Part shown: one piece after another, positions 1 through 9,549 of the stretch
Layout of the letters: each line of letters opens with the position of its first letter
How positions within the stretch are numbered: position 1 is the stretch's first letter
NCBI GenBank assembly: GCA_049999765.1
Contig: JBNGIQ010009483.1
Location: 1-29,601, forward strand
Length of the DNA stretch: 29,601 bases
DNA from: Phaeoceros laevis
Lineage: Eukaryota > Anthocerotophyta > Anthocerotopsida > Notothyladales
Direction of reading: 5' to 3'
The notes under the pieces: model-generated
What the model saw: the letters and a program-made list of their open reading frames with translations, nothing else
Told to the model about the DNA's origin: nothing
Databases searched by the model: none
Position numbers and translations under genes: made by a program

Positions 1-825
1 CTCGTAAGAGCCCATGCAGCCAATTAACGCCTCCGGCTTGCCCGGTTTACGATCCGCCTACTCAGCACCTCCATGCGAGCCGTGCATGCCTCGGCCATGC
101 TCCTGCGCATCGTTTCCACAAAAGACTTCCAAAACAGCCCACTTCGCATTCTGCTTGTGACGTACATAATCCGGGGTTGCCGAACCAACCAGCTAGGCCT
201 GGCGGGCAGCCCCGGGTCCTAACCTAATCGGGCCGCCAAGTTCCCGGTGCCCAAGGAGGTAAAAACCCCTAACCCTATCTGGATGGGATCACACGAGCGT
301 GATGCTTGGGTAACCCCCGCCACCTCATCACGTGTTTAACATGACAGTACTTCAAAAAAAGTCATTCCTACCTAGGCCAACAGCCGTTAACATATCTATT
401 TGTTAACACGCCACAAGCGTACAAACAAAACACGCTGAGCATTACGATTATGGGTTGCGCGTCTAAGAAATATGTACCAAATCAGGCACCATCTGAAGGC
501 ATGGGCATGGCACATTTATTTCCGCACAATATGGGGTATCTGCAAGTTTGCAAACCCATGTCAAGGCCGAAGGGCAAAGGCATGGCCACACCTCTATTGA
601 GTACCTTTAACGGCCCGCGGTAGGTGTTACTGTAGGTCGGACTGTAGGTCCCAGATGTAAGCCGGACTCCACTACTACCGGGGCCTACTGAGTCGGAATG
701 TAGGTCGGGCTTTAGATCGGGCTGTGTGTGTGTGTTTATTGTTGATACTGTTAACCACATGGGCTAGATGCATGATGTCCATAAATATCTCTCCTACATT
801 GAACCATCCAACATAGCCCCTTTGT
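1..825. other. intergenic, no gene recognised
   Basis: No convincing coding sequence is seen on either strand. The longest frame (minus strand, about 482-760) is made largely of imperfect short repeats of a GTAGGTCGG-like word between about 630 and 725, so it is probably not a gene. The left 340 bases are GC-rich and the rest is mixed. Nothing identifies a transposon family. Confidence 0.5.
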
Positions 826-1287
826 GTGCTTTTGGTGGTTAGAAATGCACTGACTATGCAGAATGATCAAAGGATTTTAGTGATGTGGTTTCTTGATGAA
901 GTGAACAGTGCCAAGCTGCCTAATGATAGCCGAAGCCATGGTGATAAGCCTACATGGTTCCATCAACTCATGTCGGCATATATGGAAGTGTTGTTTGATT
1001 TGCGGGGCTGCAAGACATTCCCTCTTGTATGTGCTAGCACAACTGATCATTCTACAAGAAATTTAGAATTTACAGAGTCTGGAAAAGCAAAATCTGTTCT
1101 GGTGCCTTTACCACCCTTGCGGGACGAGGCTATGGATCAGGTTATCTGACATTTACATGATCGTCTTAAGATTTTGAAAGGTGATGGGAGGTCGGGCGAG
1201 GTACCTCCACATCTGAAAATTTTGTTGAGGTTGGTTGGGGGTATGCCTCGACTCATGGGTTGTGCAGTGAAGGCTAGCCAGTCTTAG
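826..1287 (+). pseudogene. relic of a Crinkler/RHS-type P-loop ATPase
   Basis: The frame reads through one in-frame TGA at 1147-1149 and continues in the same frame to a TAG at 1285-1287. The first part holds a Walker-B-like stretch, ILVMWFLDEVNSA (hydrophobic run then DE). Further on are VCAST, then VLVPLPPL, and after the stop LLRLVGGMPRLMG. This order (hhhhDE, sensor-like polar segment, PLPPL, then GG-PR) resembles the ATPase part of Crinkler/RHS-like proteins of oomycetes, fungi and some plants. No Walker A or start methionine is visible upstream; an in-frame TAG at 814-816 closes the frame. It is therefore a truncated, broken copy. The family assignment is from motif memory only and could be another STAND-like NTPase. 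Confidence 0.4.
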
Positions 1288-2437
1288 AAGTTCAAGCCGC
1301 GTGCTACTTACATAGTGTAGAGGTTAAATCATGGTTGATTAAATGATTACTGGCAACTCCTAGTGTGTCAAAGTTCAACTCGTTATACGACACATTATAC
1401 TTATTTTGCAGACTACAATTTTATGGGTTTTGGATCAGACAAACCTTCAAGCGCTCTGAACTGTGATATAAGGAGACAATGCAATTTGTAAACATCTTAG
1501 AGCTCCTACTAGACTTAACTCACAACGACCTGACCGGCAGTATCCCAACGTTTCTTGCAGGTACCCCACAAGACCAAAGGGACCATTTCAACCTCCTCAA
1601 TTTCGTCGTTGAATCACATGCTGCAGGTTACACTTTTGGGACATGAAAATATATTTTGCTTTGTCATGAAAAAAACAAACATAGCCTTTCTCATACTAAA
1701 CTTCTCCTTACATTCACTTATGCACATCTCGTTTCTGTCAAGAGCTTCTTTTGCCAGCTTTTGGCACACCGAGGTCATTTGCTGCCCATCAATCGGTTCA
1801 CATAGGAGCCGATCGCAGAACTTTAGTCTTCTCACATATTCTGAATCGCCATCTATCGCCTCATCTCCATATTCTACTTCAAATTCTGCTTACGTGGAGC
1901 GAAAGTCATTTCAAATTGCATGATTGATTTGAGAGAAGGTGTTACCATTATCTTTTGTCCATGCCACAGGTCTGAGTATCATTTGCCCAAAATGCCCAAC
2001 TTCAAAGCTCCTCATCTACTCGAAAAGTTGATTTGCCGACTCTTTATCGAACAGCCGATGGTTCGTCCATATACTTGGTTCCTGTACATTCTCCATCCTC
2101 ACTTCAAAGTAAAAAAGTGCTCCCGAAAATAAACCCATGATCATCTCTAAAGCAAATCGAGCCATCCTGTTTGAACAAGTTAGAATCCAATGCCTCATCC
2201 ATTGGCTGGCCATCCTCCAAATCGTCACAAGCTTCAAGATCTGGACTGACTTCAACATGAACTTGACTCAAGATTACTCTGGTTTATATACTGCTTCGTG
2301 CTCTACAATATCGTTATTTATCCATGGGACCATTTCAACCTCCTCAAATATAATGAACACATTACTACTATTACTACTACTACTACTACTACCATTTAAA
2401 GTCAGTAAACAACAGTCAACTACTGAGTCTACTCTAG
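1288..2437. other. intergenic, no gene recognised
   Basis: Only short, AT-rich frames with low-complexity composition are present. A 22-base word beginning GGGACCATTTCAACC occurs at about 1577 and again at about 2329, each time next to a change of sequence character, so parts of this stretch are locally duplicated. Confidence 0.5.
2362..2393. repeat. TAC trinucleotide microsatellite
   Basis: About ten units of TAC/ACT with one ATT interruption. It creates a serine run in the minus-strand frame crossing it, which argues that the frame is a by-product of the repeat. Confidence 0.85.
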
Positions 2438-2438
2438 A

Positions 2439-2626
2439 GTCTAAACTTCTAATGACTATGGTCTGGCACACAATTCTCATACTACATTTTAGGTGAAGTG
2501 GCTTGCAAGTGAAGCAGCTTGAAAGAATAGATCTTGCCGACTCTAAACTTCTAAAGACTATGGTCTGGCAAACAATTCCCATACTACATCTAGGTGAAGT
2601 GGCCTGCAAGAATAGATATTGCCGGC
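2439..2626. repeat. imperfect tandem duplication, two units
   Basis: Unit 1 is 2439-2541 and unit 2 is 2542-2626. Both begin TCTAAACTTCTAA and run through CTATGGTCTGGCA and GTGAAGTGGC to an AATAGAT-TTGCCG end. Unit 1 carries about 15 extra bases near its end. A further direct repeat of about 21 bases (TTTG-TATTTGTTGTACAG) lies just to the right at 2635-2656 and 2686-2707. Confidence 0.85.
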
Positions 2627-2802
2627 TTAGTGGATTTGTTATTTGTTGTACAGTTTCTGTGACAACTAAAGTTTGGATGTACACATTTGCTATTTGTTGT
2701 ACAGTTTCAAAATTTGGTATTAAATATGCTCCGTATGTCAAGTGTGGGAGATTACACTATAATGTTCGTGGGTAGACGAGCATACCTCGTGAGTAACCGT
2801 CG

Positions 2803-2940
2803 TGTCTAACTTTGGTACATGTATAACTATTCTAGTTAATTAGCAAGTGTCTAGTAGTCTAGCCACTTAGCTTCACAAGTAGCTAGTATCTAACTTTCCT
2901 AGTGCATAACTATTCTAGGTAAAGAGTTTAGTAAATTGTG
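2803..2940. repeat. long direct repeat, left copy
   Basis: This 138-base segment is repeated at 3525-3659 with roughly 85 percent identity by eye. Each copy is itself made of two diverged parts that share TCTAACTTT followed by ATAACTATTCTAG. The two copies bracket about 580 bases without a transposon protein. This could be a terminal-repeat retrotransposon in miniature or a simple segmental duplication. Confidence 0.75.
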
Positions 2941-3524
2941 GCGTGGTAGGTGGCCGGGGCATGTTAACGGGATGCCGGGCCCTTATGAACATTCAGACAG
3001 GTCGATAGTTAAGGTTGTAGGTAATCTTCACCAGGGTTTGTTGTAACTCGGCTAGCTAGTTAGGTTTGGCTTGGCCGGTTAGGGAATTTGCCCTAGTCGG
3101 CGGCCGCGGATGGCGGCGATTAGGTTTGGAACCAGGCCTGGCCCCGGAGCAGGTGGGCTTAGGCCTGGTTGGCGTCCGCGCCTATGTATGCTGGCCGGTG
3201 GAGGTAAGAAAGGGGGAGAGATATAGTTCTTTTTTTGGGTACCTCGCGCGTGGGAACTGACGATGGCGTACGCACGGTGTCAGGAGCTGCGCATCGGGGA
3301 CGTAAAGCCGCTAGGAGCATCAGGAAGGTAAAGCGATGCCGGAATGGGACGGCATCGCTTACTTAACGCCTGATCCGCTACCTGGGGCTTAATTGCATGT
3401 GTAGGAGTGTCTTTTAGGCGAGAAGGGATTGTTAGCACGTAATTGTGATAGTGCGCCACAAACTTGTACTAAGCTACTACTACTATTACTACTACTAGCA
3501 ACTATGGATGGAGCTAAGTAGGTT
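2941..3524. other. segment between the long direct repeats
   Basis: A GC-rich island (about 2940-3380) with a 64-codon frame at 3066-3260 that matches no family known to me. A TAC/ACT microsatellite lies at 3475-3497. No primer-binding site or polypurine tract could be assigned with confidence. Confidence 0.4.
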
Positions 3525-3659
3525 GTGTCTAACTTTAGTACACAACTATTCAAGCTAATTAGCATGTGACTAGCAATCTAGCGACTTAGCTTCAGAAGTA
3601 GCTAGTATCTAACTTTCCTAGTGCATAACTATTCTAGTTAAAGAGTCTAGTAACTTGTG
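3525..3659. repeat. long direct repeat, right copy
   Basis: Right partner of 2803-2940. The best preserved part is AGCTAGTATCTAACTTTCCT through the ATAACTATTCTAG block (about 3600-3635), which is nearly identical to 2881-2917. Confidence 0.75.
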
Positions 3660-3880
3660 CGAAGCTAGTGTACTATATATTTATTTTTATGAGACTGTCT
3701 GGCTCTTTTAGGGATTAAATGATTGATTGAGCAACTTAGTTCGGAGTATTTGGACTTACCAATTAGATAACTATTTAAGCTACTTAATATCATGTAAGCA
3801 AGAGGCATTTACTACTATATCCAGCTCTCCCGCTTGTTAGAAGAGGCTCTATCATATGTGCTAGTTCAGGTTAACAGTAG

Positions 3881-3943
3881 GATGGATGAATGAATGTATA
3901 TGATGGATGAATGAATGTATAGGATGGATGAATGAGTGTATAT
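3881..3943. repeat. 21-base minisatellite, three units
   Basis: Units 3881-3901, 3902-3922 and 3923-3943 follow the pattern GATGGATGAATGAATGTATAT, with only a T/G change at the last base of unit 2 and an A/G change in unit 3. Confidence 0.9.
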
Positions 3944-4501
3944 GACATTCTCAATGACTTTATGCTTCAATTTTATTTACTCATTCAGAAAAGGAATTCA
4001 AACTTTAGCACACAAGGCTTAAGATATGCAGCCCGATTGGGTGAGGCTTTAGCTATCAATTCTTGCTCGTACTCCTAAACCATTTCAAAGTTAGGAGGTG
4101 CTTAGAATGGCACAAAAACAGCAAGTGGTAACATGGAATCATAGATGGTTTGAGCATTGTACATTGCACAAATGTATATTGAAGGAGTGAATTCACATGA
4201 CTGGCATCTAAATCTATCATCGGATATTTCTCATACTAACCACAAATTTATAACAAAAGTGCACTGTATTTCCAAAGTTTTTAAAATTGTGCGAAATTGT
4301 GGATTGGATGAAAAAATATATACGAAATAGTCTCTCTTTAAGAAGAACCTACCCTCTTCTTCTCCTCTTTTTCTCCTCTAATGAGGGAAGTTCTTCTCGG
4401 GCCTGGTTGCAGGTCGAGAATGCCCATACTTGTTCCTTTCCTCCTCCGGCTCCTATTCGTCTTCTCCTCTTCTTCTCCTCTGATCAAGGAGGTTCTTCTC
4501 G
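3944..4501. other. intergenic, no gene recognised
   Basis: AT-rich up to about 4340. From 4340 the plus strand becomes a polypyrimidine stretch (TCTTCTCCTC words) that is itself diverged and duplicated: TTCTTCTCGGGCCTGG near 4390 and TTCTTCTCGAGCTCTACTGG near 4493 end similar blocks. Confidence 0.45.
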
Positions 4502-4630
4502 AGCTCTACTGGATCAAGTATAGTTGCCAGTTCTCCAGCTCTACTGGATCAAGTATAGTTGCCAGTTCTCCGCTATGCCTCTTCCTGTTGGATCAAGTAT
4601 AGCTGCCAGTTCTCCGCTATGCCTCTTCCA
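4502..4630. repeat. nested tandem repeats, 35-base and about 44-base periods
   Basis: Two exact 35-base units (4502-4536, 4537-4571) carry GGATCAAGTATAG and GCCAGTTCTCC. The second of these also starts a longer unit (about 4545-4588) that adds GCTATGCCTCTTCC and is repeated at 4589-4630. The layering shows at least two duplication steps with different boundaries. Confidence 0.85.
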
Positions 4631-4760
4631 AGCTTTGACCTACTCATACGTTTTAACTGATTTGTTATGATCAGTGTTGATATGGAGCTCCAGCCAATGA
4701 CACTTTCTTCTTGACCTTTTTGAAGACCTTAGGCACTTCTTCAGTTTCGATTGTTCCAAA

Positions 4761-4824
4761 TACCGATAAGATCATCCCTTCAAACTTGAAACTACCGATA
4801 AGATCATCCCTTCAAACTTGAAAC
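4761..4824. repeat. perfect 32-base tandem duplication
   Basis: 4761-4792 and 4793-4824 are identical; the unit starts TACCGATAAGATCATCCC. Perfect identity points to a recent event. Confidence 0.95.
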
Positions 4825-6082
4825 CTTTGAAACCTGTTTTCACAGTAACCACCAAGGATGTTGATATATGATGATAAGACAACGGAATTGAAATACACTT
4901 AAAGCGCTCGACGTTTTCTAGCTCGTACCTCCCAAAAAGTTGTAAAACGCAAGCGAAATAGATACATTGATGCTATTTACAAAGCTAACCCACATACCGT
5001 TCAATTTATTTATTGCCATTGCTAACTTGTTGTTGCAGCCTTGGCAACAATTTGGAATAGTGAGCTTGATTGTCTTCAATACCATACACCACACATAACA
5101 CTTGATGGTTGTTAGATGACTCATTCATCATCTCAATTTCTAATGCTCCAACCGGAAACATGACACTTCGTAAAAAAAGACAAATGATCTAACAACAATA
5201 AGGTTCTTTTACTTACATTTACCGCGGTGTTGTTAGATGATGACTCGTCATTTTCGCAATCATTGCAATAACCTCCTCCTCTATAAAATTTATCCCAATT
5301 TTGGATGAAGTTTCTGTATCCCGAAGCCTACAAGGAACACAAATTTTGTGTAAGTGTACTTTTCCTACATATAGAAACAAGCTTGAATATGCTTATGTAA
5401 TTCACTTCAATGAAGAGTAAATACTTCCACCTGAGATGTAGACGCGTAAGCAGGTCTATTGTTGGAAACATTGAAGATGTCCATAGCTTGCACAAACTGA
5501 AGAAGACATACACAACGGAATTATGAGCTTAACTTCTAAGACATGAGCTTAACTTCTAAGACATTCATCAAAACATGAGAAATCTACATCATGAATAGCT
5601 CTCATGAATTCTTACTTTACGCTTGCCGTCAATGTGTAATATGCAAGAAGAATATACACAAAAAGGATGTGTACGCAACAAGAATATACATAAAATAGTC
5701 GCTTACATCCAAGATGCGATGAAGTTGTGGAACTAAGTCACACCTCATAATACTATTGACATCATACTAATGACAATAAGTAACAAAACACTTTGTAATG
5801 ATAAGCACATACATAAATTACAAATGAGAGAGAGAATAGTAAGTATGAACCTCGAGTAAAGTAAAGAATGGCAAAAGAGTAGACCCACTAGCTCAAGTAT
5901 TGAGAAATCTACACAATAAGTGAAAGAAATCAAAGTAAGGGCAACATATGAACAAATTTAAATGACCACGACAAAGACAGTGGAAGATGACGTAAAACAA
6001 AGAAGGATACAGAGGAGGCAAGGAAAAAGAAAAAATGAAGGGATAGAAGGAGGGAAAGAAATATGGAAGTTGCTCGCTTATA
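4825..6082. other. AT-rich intergenic stretch
   Basis: No gene is recognised. A perfect 20-base tandem duplication (unit beginning ATGAGCTTAACTTC) lies at 5523-5542 and 5543-5562. The last 100 bases are purine-rich on the plus strand. Confidence 0.5.
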
Positions 6083-6274
6083 GACTCTAGCTAAAGATGG
6101 ACAAGGAGCCTTGTTGTTGAGGCCGGCCTCAACAACAAGGTTCCTTTGTCAATCTTTAGCCAGAGTCCTTAACCCAATCAAGGCGCCTTGATTCACATTA
6201 ACCGTGAATCAAGGCCTCAACAACAAGGTCTTTTATCACGGTTAATGTCAATCAAGGCCTCAACAACCTTGATT
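6083..6274. repeat. nested foldback (inverted-repeat) block
   Basis: Two arms of about 42 bases (6083-6124 and 6125-6167) are inverted copies meeting at GAGGCCGGCCTC, with few mismatches and one indel. Next to them is a perfect 18-base palindrome (6176-6193, AATCAAGGCGCCTTGATT), then a hairpin with 11-base arms (6186-6196 with 6204-6214). A 12-base inverted pair follows (6196-6207 with 6236-6247), then AATCAAGG (6250-6257) with CCTTGATT (6267-6274). The word GGCCTCAACAACAAGGT recurs directly at 6125 and 6213. This looks like a foldback element or MITE cluster; no target-site duplication was identified. Confidence 0.8.
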
Positions 6275-6313
6275 CAGTTACGGAGGAGGGAAAAAAGAAA
6301 TGTAAGAGTAGAC

Positions 6314-6572
6314 AGAGGGAAAGAGTGGACGCTTGCAGCATACACACGAAGGGAAAAAACCAGCACCTACCTATTACACAAGGCTAGCAACCTGTAAGCA
6401 AGAGCAGGGGAGAGGGAAAGAGAAGACGCTTGCAGCGTACACAACAAAGGGAAAAAACGAGCACCTACCTACTGCACAAGGCTAGCAACCTGTAAGCAAG
6501 AGTAGNNNNNNNNNNGAGCACCTACCTACTGCACAAGGCTAGCAACCTGTAAGCAAGAGTAGGGAAGAGGGA
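6314..6572. repeat. 97-base minisatellite interrupted by an N gap
   Basis: Unit 1 is 6314-6410, unit 2 is 6411-6505, and a partial copy follows the gap from 6516. Units share GACGCTTGCAGC, GGGAAAAAAC and CAAGGCTAGCAACCTGTAAG. Bases 6459-6505 and 6516-6562 are identical over 47 bases. Confidence 0.9.
6506..6515. other. assembly gap (10 N)
   Basis: Ten unknown bases lie between two identical 47-base flanks inside the minisatellite. The size is probably a placeholder. Confidence 0.95.
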
Positions 6573-6670
6573 ATGCGAGCCGGAGCGGAAGCAAGTCGGA
6601 GTGCAAGTAAGCCAAGGCTTGCAAGCAAGTTGGAGTCTTTAAGCAAGAGTAGGGGAGAGGGACGCGAGCT

Positions 6671-6724
6671 GGAGCCGAAGCAAGCGGGAGCGCAAGTGGA
6701 GCCGAAGCAAGCGGGAGCGCAAGT
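6671..6724. repeat. perfect 27-base tandem duplication
   Basis: 6671-6697 and 6698-6724 are identical (unit starts GGAGCCGAAGCAAGCGGGAG). Diverged relatives of the unit lie upstream from about 6575, so the purine-rich tract 6540-6760 is an old array with a recent duplication. Confidence 0.9.
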
Positions 6725-6759
6725 AAGCCGGAGCTCAAGAGGCGGAAGAGAAAGAATGA

Positions 6760-7231
6760 GAATGAAAACCTACATTTGCCTCGGGAGGTCCTCGTTTTAT
6801 AGGGCCTCACGAGAAGCACCGAGATCAACCTATAGAGAAAAACCCATCGAGAACATATAGACAAGGATTCATATTTCTAGAAGGGTTCATATTTCTTGGG
6901 TGAGTTACATGAGTAATATGACTACTATCTACAACTTAGATTATTGTGCAAATACAATTGGGTTGAGTTGCTGACGACCTAGCTAGTTAGTAGTATGACA
7001 CCAGATGAATAATAACACAATACGCACAAGCATCGACTCTCAATGAGCTGACATACACCCAACGGTTGTTCTCCAAAACAATGCCTCTGTTCACACCTCT
7101 GAATCCTGTGAGCTGTGTCGAAGGTCACCAAATGTGCCCAGCGCCTGTCTCGATTCTACGTTGCGCTTTCCACTGTGTGTGGGTTTCTTGCTTTCGAGCC
7201 TTTTCGGTGATTTGTCTTCACCTGAACAGAG
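6760..7231. other. intergenic, no gene recognised
   Basis: No homology-bearing frame is seen. The frames starting at 7066 and 7134 overlap each other in different phases and resemble no family known to me. Confidence 0.4.
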
Positions 7232-7408
7232 ATGGCGGGACGAAATTTGCAGCATGGCCGTCCGAGGATATCGTCTCAGGTGCTTCCCTCATCGGCAAGT
7301 CCGCCCCGTGCCGTGCAGTTGCTTGATCGACTTAGTGAATCTAAGCCATGGTTTTGGTTTGATCGGCGAAAAAATTTTCGAAGAAAGCTGGTAGGTAACC
7401 CCTCTTGA
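7232..7408 (+). CDS. hypothetical 58-codon open frame with ATG start
   Basis: An ATG at 7232 opens a 58-codon frame to a TGA at 7406-7408. It begins MAGRNLQHGRPRISSQ and is basic, ending in WFWFDRRKNFRRKLVGNPS. A good donor-like GTAGGT lies at 7391, so this could be a first exon. The next stretch (7394-7634) is also open for about 80 codons in another phase and ends at a donor-like CACAG/GTAATG. No acceptor joined the two cleanly, and I recognise no domain. It overlaps the left arm of the hairpin at 7294-7441, so it may be non-coding transcript sequence instead. Confidence 0.2.
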   Translation: MAGRNLQHGRPRISSQVLPSSASPPRAVQLLDRLSESKPWFWFDRRKNFRRKLVGNPS

Positions 7409-7441
7409 TCAAGCAGCTGCAGGGCACGGGGAGGACTTGCC
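7294..7441. ncRNA. candidate miRNA-precursor-like hairpin
   Basis: Arms of 35 bases (7294-7328 and 7407-7441) are inverted copies with only three differences, one of which would be a G-U pair in plus-strand RNA. The loop is 78 bases. Arm length, near-perfect pairing and precursor size (about 148 bases) match plant pre-miRNAs. The arms do not resemble any conserved plant miRNA that I can recall. Pairing stops abruptly outside the arms. A small inverted duplication without RNA function is the alternative. Confidence 0.35.
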
Positions 7442-9549
7442 GCTGGAATTTGAGGTCTTCAGAATGAACAGCTTGGCTGGGACAGAATTTGCTAGGGCAG
7501 AGGCCAGCCAGAGGGGAGTGATGAGTATTCGGAGGCCCCTCCTGAGCGTTTGCGATGGAAGGAAAACTCTGGTTCAGGCTGCGCTGTTGTCTTACTGTTC
7601 CCGAGGAGGCAGGGAAGTTCGTAGGCACAGGTAATGCGCCTTCGCTTACACGGCCGTTGGGTTTGGGTGCAGGAGCTCAGTTGGTGAGCACATTGGCGGT
7701 GCAGCGGTATAGGGTTTGAGGATGCAGGGAAGCTAGACTGCATCGAATGGCTCAACCCTACCAGAGCCAAGGCATGGTGGCCGAGGAGGGGCAATAGTCG
7801 AGCTCTGGCGTCATCACGGAGGACAGGTCGTTCCCTCTCACCGCTCCCGCTGCTTAACGCTGTTTGGCGGCCTGCACCAGCTCGAGGGCAGGCTGCTCGT
7901 TCTGGGCCTGTGAAGGCATTCAATGCAGAATCTTAACATTCAGAATGTTGACACTACCAAGCAGGGAGCTCCTGCGGATGATGCATGGGCCCCAAAGTAC
8001 TCCAAGGCTGCCGAAACCAAAGACGTTTGACCCTGACTCTGCTGCTGGGCTCTCCAGAAAGTTTTGAGGGGGAGCGAAGGAGGACATAGGAGAACTCTTG
8101 CTCTGCGGCCAAGTTGATTCCTCTCAAGTGGCAAAATTAAGCGATTTTGACAGAAAGGAGATCGGAACACTTGACAAGATGCAAAACCAAGTGCTGTTGT
8201 CAGGATGATTCTGGTTTAGGTGAGGTTGATTCACAAGCTTGGACAACTTGGGAGAAAAGTGTTGGCCAAGAAGCGAGTGCATGGAATGAGCATAAAAACA
8301 AGGCTTCTGTAACAAATCAACAAATCTGTAACAAAAAGACCATAATGTGAAACGTGAGTTGAATTCTTCTAGAGAGGGCAAAGGACCTCGTCAGTCAGGC
8401 AACTCAACCCAAGAGATGTGTCCTGAGATGTTCTCTTCTGCATGGCATCGTATGCTACTGTTGTGGGACGTAAACCGTCGCACTGCTTTAAACTGAAGGA
8501 CGTTGGTGACTGTCCGTGTTCAGGCTTGTTAAACAGTATATCGAACCAAACGTTTCTGGTTGTTGTTGTAGCTTTTTGTAGTCCAGGACCAGTGGGTCGC
8601 CATTCCCCCAAGCTGCTGCTGAGTATTTTCGAAATAGGTGGGAGATGCTGATCTGTAATCAAGGAACCACCAGAGCTTCCACTCTAGGAGATAGGACGAG
8701 CGCTTCATGAATGCTGTTTTCAGACTGGTCTGGGTGATCCTCCTTTAGGGCGGCATCATCGTGCCTCTCGGGCTCTGAGGTTCCTTCAAGCAAATTTACG
8801 CCTACACCTGCTCAGTTTTCTACCAGCATGGAAGCTGGGATTTTTTGAGAGGTGGGAAACTTGGACGACAGCCCTGGTCGGGTGAGTGATCATGAACTGT
8901 TAACTGATGTTCTCCCTGGAGATTAGATTTTAACTCAATCTCTGATGGCCCTATTCAGCGTCCCATTCAGGCAATTATGAGGAGACCAACTTCAAACGCT
9001 CTACTTCTATGCGTTACCTCACCAATTGCAACGTTTCTGCTTTCACTACCAATACGTTTACCATCGAATCCGTGATTCCAGTTTTCCTAATTTGTGAGGA
9101 ATCGGATCAAAAGTACGCCGAATGGCATGTCCTAGTCCTCCTCTTGAAAGTGCAAACTTCTTATGAATGTCCATGGGCAGCCCTGAATTTCGCAAGCTTG
9201 CAAATCACATGAGATCGTTCACTCTTGAAGTTTAGAGAATCGGAGTTTCCAGATACTGGGAATCGTCGAATTATTTATTTACGTATTTTCCTGCGGCTCG
9301 GTTATTTGCGTCCTCTGGTTGCAAGGTCCGTCCCGGCCGTCGCGAGACCTCCAAATTTAATCTGCTGCCGGCTGTGTGACGCCAATCCGATCGAGCGCAA
9401 AGATAAGGCGTGGCGGAATCTCGGTAGAAGAACCTCCGCTGGGAAAGGACGATCACACGATTGTGATCGGCGTGCAGATCTCCAAGTTGAAGACCAAAGA
9501 AGCTACATAGGCTTTTCAAGCATCAGCCTGAGAGTGAAAGCAGTTCTTT
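7409..9549. other. unresolved region with coding-like open frames
   Basis: GC content resembles that of the exons farther right, yet no frame gives a recognisable protein. Long stop-free stretches lacking a start codon exist on the plus strand. One is about 7690-7935 (contains AGKLDCIEWLNPTRAKAWWP) and another is about 9361-9509 (contains SVEEPPLGKDDHTIVIG). Between them the frame changes and stops appear. This could be a fast-evolving spliced gene, a decayed gene, or a non-coding transcript. Confidence 0.35.

Noticed and set aside
264-280. CCCTAACCCT, telomere-like word
   Set aside because: Only about one and a half CCCTAAA-type units; not an array.
2274-2741. 155-codon minus-strand frame
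   Set aside because: It consists of the translated tandem duplication plus a microsatellite serine run; no gene-like composition outside them.
4287-4602. Overlapping plus-strand frames with Ser/Leu/Phe runs
   Set aside because: Produced by TCTTCTCCTC low complexity and tandem repeats.
3881-4824. Repeat clusters considered as a CRISPR array
   Set aside because: Units are adjacent or nested without spacers of constant size, and the context is eukaryotic.
6573-6860. 95-codon plus-strand frame rich in Glu, Ala and Ser
   Set aside because: Translation of the purine-rich tandem array (27-base and longer units); no domain.
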